From positions 17,202,020 to 17,266,019 of the forward strand of contig NC_051138.1 in assembly GCF_014839805.1 (NCBI RefSeq): 64,000 nucleotides of DNA, given 5' to 3'. A program made the translations under genes and the position numbers. This stretch comes from Manduca sexta (taxonomy: Eukaryota > Arthropoda > Insecta > Lepidoptera > Sphingidae). Shown here piece by piece: positions 57,561-64,000 of the stretch (position 1 is the stretch's first letter; every line of letters starts with the position of its first letter). The notes beneath the pieces were generated by a model. It was not told where the DNA came from and made no database searches. It saw only the letters and a program-made list of their open reading frames with translations.

Positions 57561-60248
57561 AGATATTTAGTACCTACTAGTATGTAGTAAATAGGACTAT
57601 AAATTATTTGATTTATTGTTGGATCAAATATAAGTTGAGAATTATCATTCACTGACGCGAAAGTGTGTGTAAAGTATGGGTTAAATATTATTTTGTAGTA
57701 AGATATGTTTTTTTTTGCAACTAAAATTCATAAATTTATCAATACATACTTAAACAAATATTTGCACATTGTACAAACCAATTTTTATTATGAGCTTTTT
57801 ATAAACATTTATCTGAGTTAGGTAGTCAATTCTACAGTTGTGTTTCAAAAGCTACTGCACCCGTACAAAATATATGTGTTCTGCATGACCATTGTAAAGG
57901 AATCGCAATCCTTTGTATATCTCATTCCACATTAATATCTGATGGGCACAAGATTTAATCTATCTCATTTGCAATAATAGATCTGATACATAATACTGTA
58001 TGAAAGCTTTCTATATATATATTTATAATTAGGTAATACTTGTAGTTTGTAGAAAGTTAGTTGCACGAGATGCCACTAGCTTCAAACTGTGTTCGCCGAT
58101 GCATGTCACACTAGAATTTATATATGTATTTTATGTAGGCATATTTTTTGTGATAGTAAAAAAACAAATCATAAAACAAAGATTTGGCTGTATTAATATT
58201 TTATATGCTTGCTGTCTGAACTAAAAACCAAAATCTAAGTACATGATAAAAAAATCCCATGGTAAACAGTTTACTGATTTATGTATTAGTTTTTTTGGTT
58301 TGGCAACAGTTGTCAATGATATATTGTTATGCCGGCGCCACGTACAGACAAATATTTGGACAGACTTTGCCACACATTTGAACAGACTTTGCCACACATT
58401 TGAACAGACTTTGCCACACATTTGAACAGTTATGCCGGCGTCACACACAGACAAATATTTGAACAATTTTTGAAAATATTTTTGCTATGTGTGGCGCCGG
58501 CATTATGCATATCTTCAATGCTAGTCCATTGTGAGTGACCAGAATTCTATTTAACTATAATTATTTCAACTATATTTTAATAGCTTATGGCTTGGGACTA
58601 AACAAATTATAAAAAACTGTTACCACATTAGGCAAATAAAAGAAAAAACAATTTTAAAAATTTTATTTGTAAAAAAACATTATTTATATCTGTAACTGAT
58701 TGGTTCTTCACTTTTTGTTATTATTTATTTGTAACAATGTAATCCGTCCGATATTTCATAGTATAAGGAATGTCTCAATAGCTATGTATAAATTAAATAA
58801 ATAATTAAACTAATAAATGTTTCTTGTTTTATTGTACCATTCGATATAATATTTAAAGGTTGGCGCACACTTACTGCAAAGATATAATAAAAATCGTATC
58901 TGGCACACTCTTCGAGATAAGATCTGGTTACACATTCACATTATATTGAGAAAATAACATTCAGTTCATAGAATCAGTATTTTGCTTAAGTAAAGTCCAT
59001 TTTTCAATAATCAATTTAGAAGCGATGTGCTGCAAGCTTAAATGCACCAACCTTTACCTTTATGAGGATGAAATAGTGAAATCTCAGGAAGTGTTAGAAA
59101 AATTAATAATAGCAACAAATAAAATCCTCGAAATAGTACACAGTTGTCTGGTAAATTATTAATAAAATAAAAAAGGATCAGTTTTCGATAATCTTAGAGT
59201 AAATTATATTTAGAAAGAGCAAATCAAAGTCCTTCTGTTAAATAGAGAAGCTAACTCTAAATAATTAAAATCAGTCAAGCAAATTTTAAATAATAGGCAA
59301 AAATATTTCTGAATAATACATAACTAAGTTAAACTCGACATGGAGGACTAAGGAGCTTGCCACACTACGTGGGAACAGTCGTCAACTGTATTTCGTTTTG
59401 TATTTATATTATGCATCAAACTTAGTCTAGATGATGCAACTTTTGTGAAATTATGTACCTAGCTTAATATTTGCTTAATATTTTGTAGTTTACAAGATAT
59501 GCAACGATAGTTCACACACAGTGTGGCAAAGCCCTTATAAATTGTTTTGCATCAGGCACGGAAAGGCACTGGACTACAATTAATATGGTGTTATCATAAA
59601 ATTCGATAAACAATGTCAACATTTGGCAATTTTATATAACAGAAACCTACTGTGTGATACATTACATCACACACCACACATGTGTACCTCAAAGAATTAC
59701 CATTAGTGAAATCCAATTATCTCCAAGTATTATCGACCTATATGACAAAAGGAAAGTATTAAAATTCCTACATCAAGGACATAATAATTCCAAACAATTC
59801 TTATATCTAATTTAGAAAAAAATTATAATTAATTTTGACTACCCAATCTGGAGATTAGAACTGAAAATTCATCATTCTTGCTGCTCCATTAAATGATGTG
59901 TACTCTATTGACCAAAGATACTTGTGGTCTGCAGGTAACTGCGACGGGGGCATTCCACTAATCTTCCTAATGATTCAAACCCTTCAAGTGGACTTTTTAC
60001 TGTTTCTATCTATTTAGCATAAAGCTGTAGCTGTGTGATAATTTTTTTATAATATACTAGGGTATAAAGGTTCATCTATATCTAGCGGCATGTTTTAAAT
60101 CAAAAAAATAATATATATATTTTTCATTCACATAAAATCATGTGGTTCATATTTTTGATAATTAGAACAAACACAGTGGCATTCTGCAACAAAGAATACT
60201 TTTAACACACTTTCTATAGGGTAACAACTTTTAACAATCTTACCCGGC
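57561..60248. other. convergent intergenic region between IFT43-like and aph-1
   Basis: 2.7 kb holding the 3' UTRs of the two convergent genes and an inverted-repeat element at 58330-58502. It is AT-rich, and no frame with a recognisable product is present. AATAAA-type signals near 58634 and 58795 could serve the plus-strand gene. Confidence 0.55.
58330..58502. mobile_element. PIF/Harbinger-type MITE with TTA target duplication
   Basis: It begins TGCCGGCGCCAC and ends with the exact complement GTGGCGCCGGCA, flanked by TTA at 58327-58329 and 58503-58505, the 3-bp duplication usual for PIF/Harbinger. Inside are three 22-bp tandem units (GAACAGACTTTGCCACACATTT type, about 58357-58427) and a second, internal left end TTA-TGCCGGCGTCAC near 58427-58442, so a 72-bp minimal element seems nested within the larger one. 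Confidence 0.8.
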
Positions 60249-61659
60249 CTATGATCTATGTGTAAAACTTTGTAGAAGGCTTTTACTAGTCCCACCGGCC
60301 GATCTGAAGGCTATGTATGCTGTGATTGCTAGCACAATGTAGGAGGGTAGTATAGTTGCCACATACAGTTCCTTTCTGTTCAACAGGCTTAGTGATGATA
60401 CAAAGAAATGTGATAGAACAACCCATGCAACCTTCTTGTAATTTCTGTCATCGAATCCACTGAAGAATATTACACTCCAGAAAGTGTTTAGGAGTATCAT
60501 GCAGAGCGTCATCGCCGCACTGGTCACGAAGAAGTACTCTGTGCCGCCACGCAGGCCTAGCGTGCCTGGTCCTATCTGGAAATAAATTTTCAATGAAACA
60601 TTGGATTTTGAGCAATGTCAGAGGTGTGTTATTTCAAATATAACAATTTACAAGAGCAATTCTATTTGAGGATAACAATTAGCCCCATTGGAAATGAAAT
60701 GAAGAAAACTAAATTACTATGAATGAAAGTAGTAATCATGAAGTCTTCACATAAATGTCTTATGTCAACTCATGTAAAACAAGTGCTCAATGATAAAAAA
60801 ACATTCTCTGAATTTATCCATATTTTTAATTTCAAGTATTAGTATATTCATTATTTTTACTACAAAAATTAAGTCTAATTTATTTTAATAATTGACACTT
60901 ACCGAGTCAGCCAACACATTGACAAGGGCAAAGGCACCACTCATTGTACCAAAGCCCAGACCAGACACGTAAGCCATCTCCAGCTTGTTGCTGCCAATCT
61001 CGTGGTTCTCAGATATTTCCTTTAATCCTGCCTCCGTCTTCCTGAGCAGCAGGTACATGAAGTAGCGGAATAATTCCTAGAATAAAAAAAAATATATATT
61101 TGTTATCAGGCAGACAGTTCATTTAACTGAAATGCTTATATCCTGTAATTCTTGATAATGGTTTCACTTCCCAGCAAAATATTTGTCAAGTTTGTTCTTA
61201 AACCTGTTTACATTTTTTGTGGCAGAAGGCAGGTAATAATGCAGGTAAGTTCTCTGAAGATAAAATACTTTATCATGCATAAATACTGCAACGATATAAC
61301 AACATGTAAAGATATCTACCCACTCATCAATGATTATCCAAATATTGACTAAGTACTGAATACAATACAAAGGTAATAGTTAGTGGCTTCATTGTTGACT
61401 CTGGTTTATGTTTTATGGAAGCTAGATATCTACTGACCTGTAGTATTATAGCAAACACCATCCCAAACGCTAGGTAAGATCTGAGAGGTACCACTGCGTA
61501 CCACACCAGCGAAGACAACAAAAACGACAACAACCATCCAAACGCTGCTGCGATCATGATGATGATGCGCACCGGATCGTTCGCTACCGTCATAGCGAAC
61601 ATGGCCAGTGGAGCCCCAAAGGCTAGCAGGGAACAACTAAAAAACTCCGCTACAGTCAT
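60249..61659 (-). CDS. aph-1: aph-1: gamma-secretase subunit (three coding exons)
   Basis: Aph-1 is a polytopic membrane scaffold of gamma-secretase, the protease that cleaves Notch and related type I membrane proteins. Exons on the minus strand are 61438-61659 (MTVAEFFSCSLLAFGAPLAM..., transmembrane segments 1-2), 60903-61076 (ELFRYFMYLLLRKTEAGLKE..., with the GLGFGTMSGAFAL segment containing the conserved GxxxG-type helix motif) and 60249-60575 (IGPGTLGLRGGTEYFFVTSA... to FTHRS-stop). Donors are GTCAGT and GTAAGT; acceptors TTCTAG and TTTCCAG; all junctions are phase 0. The product is 240 residues with about seven hydrophobic segments, the family's usual size. The start is the first ATG with the canonical MTV.EFF beginning. 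The frame is intact. Confidence 0.96.
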
Positions 61660-62271
61660 TCTGCTAACTATTTAACACTATATGTACAATAATCACTATC
61701 AACTAGCTGCTGTAAAGCAGCTGTTTATTATCGTTAGTAATTAGACTTATACTTCAACATTTATAATTATTTTTATGATGTTTATGTATAAAAAAATATG
61801 ATTCATGAAACGCAGCCAAGTTGTCAAATTATTGACTTTAGGTTTGACAATTAACATTTTGCTTTTTTTTTTGCTTTTTAAAGCTAGCGACATTACGGCT
61901 CAATATGTGCTGTAAGTAGTTCATTCAATTTAATTTATGTGTATTTTGAATTCGCTTCGAAAGCTATTGTAATATTAATAAAAAATATATATAATATATT
62001 TATAATAGTTTCCATAACTCAGAATATCCAGACATACAAGATAAGATATTTGTATTTCATACGCATACCTTTTCGTGCTTGAAATGTTAGCCGGCTGACG
62101 TGACAGTTACGCGAAACACGCGAAATTGAACCTTATTAAGTGAGAACTGACAGTTGCGTTTTATTTATCAATAGTAACCTCAATTTTCTAGCCTATTTTT
62201 AAACCTTTGAATAATAAATTATATGCACAATTTAATAAAAACAAGTCCGTGATAAAGATTTTATTACAAAA
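61660..62271. promoter_or_regulatory. shared head-to-head promoter region of aph-1 and the AFG2A-like gene
   Basis: The two ATGs are 612 bp apart on opposite strands. The stretch is AT-rich with no retroelement and no clear TATA box. A bidirectional promoter is inferred from layout only. Confidence 0.5.
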
Positions 62272-62620
62272 ATGCCACCAAAGCAAGCAAAGAAGACATT
62301 GTGGGTTGACTGTGACCGCTGCGGTTGTACAATAACCTCAAACGACAAGAATATTCATGCAGAGTTGAACTGCACTAAGAATCAATTAAAATGCCCTTAC
62401 ATTGAGGATGGGGAGACTGTATACATGGTTGGAGAGGACAGGGGCGCCGCCAGATGGAGCTCCTAAGGATGCTGTCGTTGGTATCCCTCAGCAGGAACGC
62501 TGATAGGTTCTGTGATTGGTGGTGCCTTGGAATTGTGCAGGGAGGGAGCTCCGACCATGGTTAAGAGGATGTGGCCTTCTAAAGGTTCTTCGCCGGCTGC
62601 AGTTATATTGAGCGCTGCCG
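62272..62620 (+). CDS. AFG2A/SPATA5-like AAA ATPase, first coding exon with frame breaks
   Basis: The ATG at 62272 opens MPPKQAKKTLWVDCDRCGCT, then ITSNDKNIHAELNCTKNQLK and CPYIEDGETVYMVG. The frame given stops at 62466, but another frame continues directly (APPDGAPKDAVVGIP, then AGTLIGSVIGGALELC and VKRMWPSKGSSPAAVILSAA) to the GTAAGC donor at 62621. Breaks sit at a G4 run (about 62452) and a C3 run (62485-62487). The N-terminus has a CxxC...H....C spacing that could bind zinc, unusual for this family. The exon's link to the ATPase rests on phase: its last G joins AC of the next exon to give Asp. Confidence 0.65.
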
Positions 62621-62982
62621 GTAAGCCAAAATCAGTAGTACCTACTTACTTGTTTCAATAAATTATTGCCCGTATTTGCCAACTCCTACTTCAGTTACTT
62701 TTGTCTATTGTAGGTGCAATACATTCGTTATTTATAATTTATTGTAGTGATACTCCCTATCAGTTGCCAGACTTGTACAATAGCGGAACCACTGTTTTAA
62801 AGTGATCATTATGATAATGGTTAGAATATAATTATATCCTCTATATCCTATATGAATCAATAGCATTTCTTAGTAAAACTTTTGCCTGTTAGAAGACACC
62901 GAATTGTTTCTTGGAAACTCCTGTAAATTCAATTTATGGTTAACCTGATCTAAAGATACTCAAAAGTTTAATGTACTTTTAG
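62621..62982 (+). other. intron of the AFG2A-like gene, 362 bp
   Basis: GTAAGC donor, GTACTTTTAG acceptor. AT-rich, no features. Confidence 0.65.
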
Positions 62983-64000
62983 ACCTTCCTGCATCGTGGA
63001 GCAGTGATGGCAAGACAGTAACAGTTTCAGTCTTAAAAGAAGAAATACCAGATGCAACCTCAATTACCATCAAAACATTGAACCACAAAACTGAGTCAGA
63101 TATTTGTGATATATTAAAACAACATTTTATAACCATTTTGTGTCACATGGCAGTCGATTAGTTTATTATTACTTTGGTAAGAAATTAGAGATTGAAATCA
63201 TAAGTGTTAAATCGAAAAATCAAAGTGAAGAAATTAAATGGTATGTACTTAAAGAGAACACTGTTTGGAACATAGATAGAGAAGTGATACAGAAGGTAAA
63301 GAAAAGACCAGCATTATTAGGTGGAGTTAATGATATTTTAGAAGAGGTTCAGACATTTATCCAAATATCTTTTAACAAAGACGGTTTAACAGCAAACTAT
63401 CAGCCGACAAGAGGTCTTCTCATCTATGGCCATTCAGGTATTGGTAAGACTGCACTATGCAAGTACCTGATAGAAAATCTCAATTGTTATCATGTTGAGG
63501 TCAATGGACCAGCCATATTTAGCAAGTATTTTGGGAAACTGAAAGAACCATGAGAAATTTGTTTGATAAAGCAATAGAGAATGAACCCAGTATTATCTTG
63601 GTAGACGAAATTGAAACTATATGTCCTAAACGATCCTCAGGCAGCACAGAACAGGAGAGAAGAGTGACATCAGCATTTGTTTCTTTCTTGGATAACCTTC
63701 ATGATGAGAATAGAAGAGTCTTTATTCTTGCTACTACCAGGAAACCAGAAGCTATAGACCCAATGCTGAGAAGATTTGGAAGATTAGACAAAGAAATTGA
63801 GGTCCCTGTGCCAGATAGGATTAGAAGGAGGGAAATACTTTACAGTTTACTTAAAAATCTTCCCCACAGAATACCTGAAAAAGATATTGAGACAATATCT
63901 GACTTGGCTCACGGCTATGTTGCTGCCGACATTGTTAATTTATGTACACAAGCTTCCATGAAATGTATAAAGAGGTGCAGCGAATCCATAGAAAAAGAAG
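62983..64000 (+). CDS. AFG2A/SPATA5-like AAA ATPase, second exon, cut by the window end
   Basis: The protein is a type II AAA ATPase; AFG2-family members act in ribosome maturation by releasing a shuttling factor from pre-60S particles. The exon encodes an N-domain segment (DLPASWSSDGKTVTVSVLKE...), then FGKKLEIEIISVKS and the first AAA module: RGLLIYGHSGIGKTALCKYL (Walker A GHSGIGKT), NGPAIFSKYFG, IILVDEIETICPKR (Walker B with DE), ILATTRKPEAIDPMLRRFGR (sensor 1 and Arg finger region) and DKEIEVPVPDRIRRREIL, then SDLAHGYVAADIVNLCTQAS. The frame breaks at a T4 run (63136-63139) and at GGG (63533-63535); adding one base at each restores the family pattern. The Walker A has S-G-I where most have P-G-T. 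The second AAA module lies beyond the window. Confidence 0.85.

Overview
The window is AT-rich nuclear DNA of an insect, almost certainly a moth or butterfly. It holds intron-containing animal genes, an NF-kB/Dorsal gene, tRNA-headed short interspersed repeats of the kind common in Lepidoptera, and a Ty3/gypsy element of the silkworm mag lineage. There are no bacterial operons, no CRISPR array and no stand-alone tRNA or rRNA gene.

Layout. Positions 1-13102 are non-coding and repeat-rich. Positions 13103-47271 (+) carry dorsal, the Rel/NF-kB factor of the Toll pathway. I could join eleven coding exons by splice sites and matching phase, plus a read-through alternative 3' end. The very first exon was not found. 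A 75-nt exon at 42703-42777 supplies the basic nuclear-localisation motif. A retained-intron form ending at 41830 resembles the Dorsal-B arrangement of flies. The introns are packed with mobile DNA: SINEs, a hAT element nested in a SINE, small inverted-repeat elements, and a complete 4.5-kb mag-type retrotransposon with 100-bp identical LTRs (31336-35827, antisense). The final exon ends in a six-copy 67-bp tandem array that repeats the last codons and the stop.

Positions 51021-55265 look like a full-length P-element/THAP9-type DNA transposon, with its gene on the minus strand. Its two ends match small elements inside dorsal introns (24387-24786, 38294-38731 and a 52-bp end at 26463-26514), which I read as internally deleted derivatives. 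Two of these ends lie only 21 and 41 nt upstream of Rel-homology exons.

The right side is a compact gene cluster: an IFT43-like intraflagellar transport gene (+), the gamma-secretase subunit gene aph-1 (-), and the start of an AFG2A/SPATA5-like AAA ATPase gene (+). The last two are head to head. These genes share no obvious pathway.

One caution affects the whole window. Single-base frame breaks, mostly in homopolymers, interrupt dorsal, the ATPase gene, the THAP transposase and even the young retrotransposon. The simplest reading is uncorrected long-read sequence error rather than gene decay.
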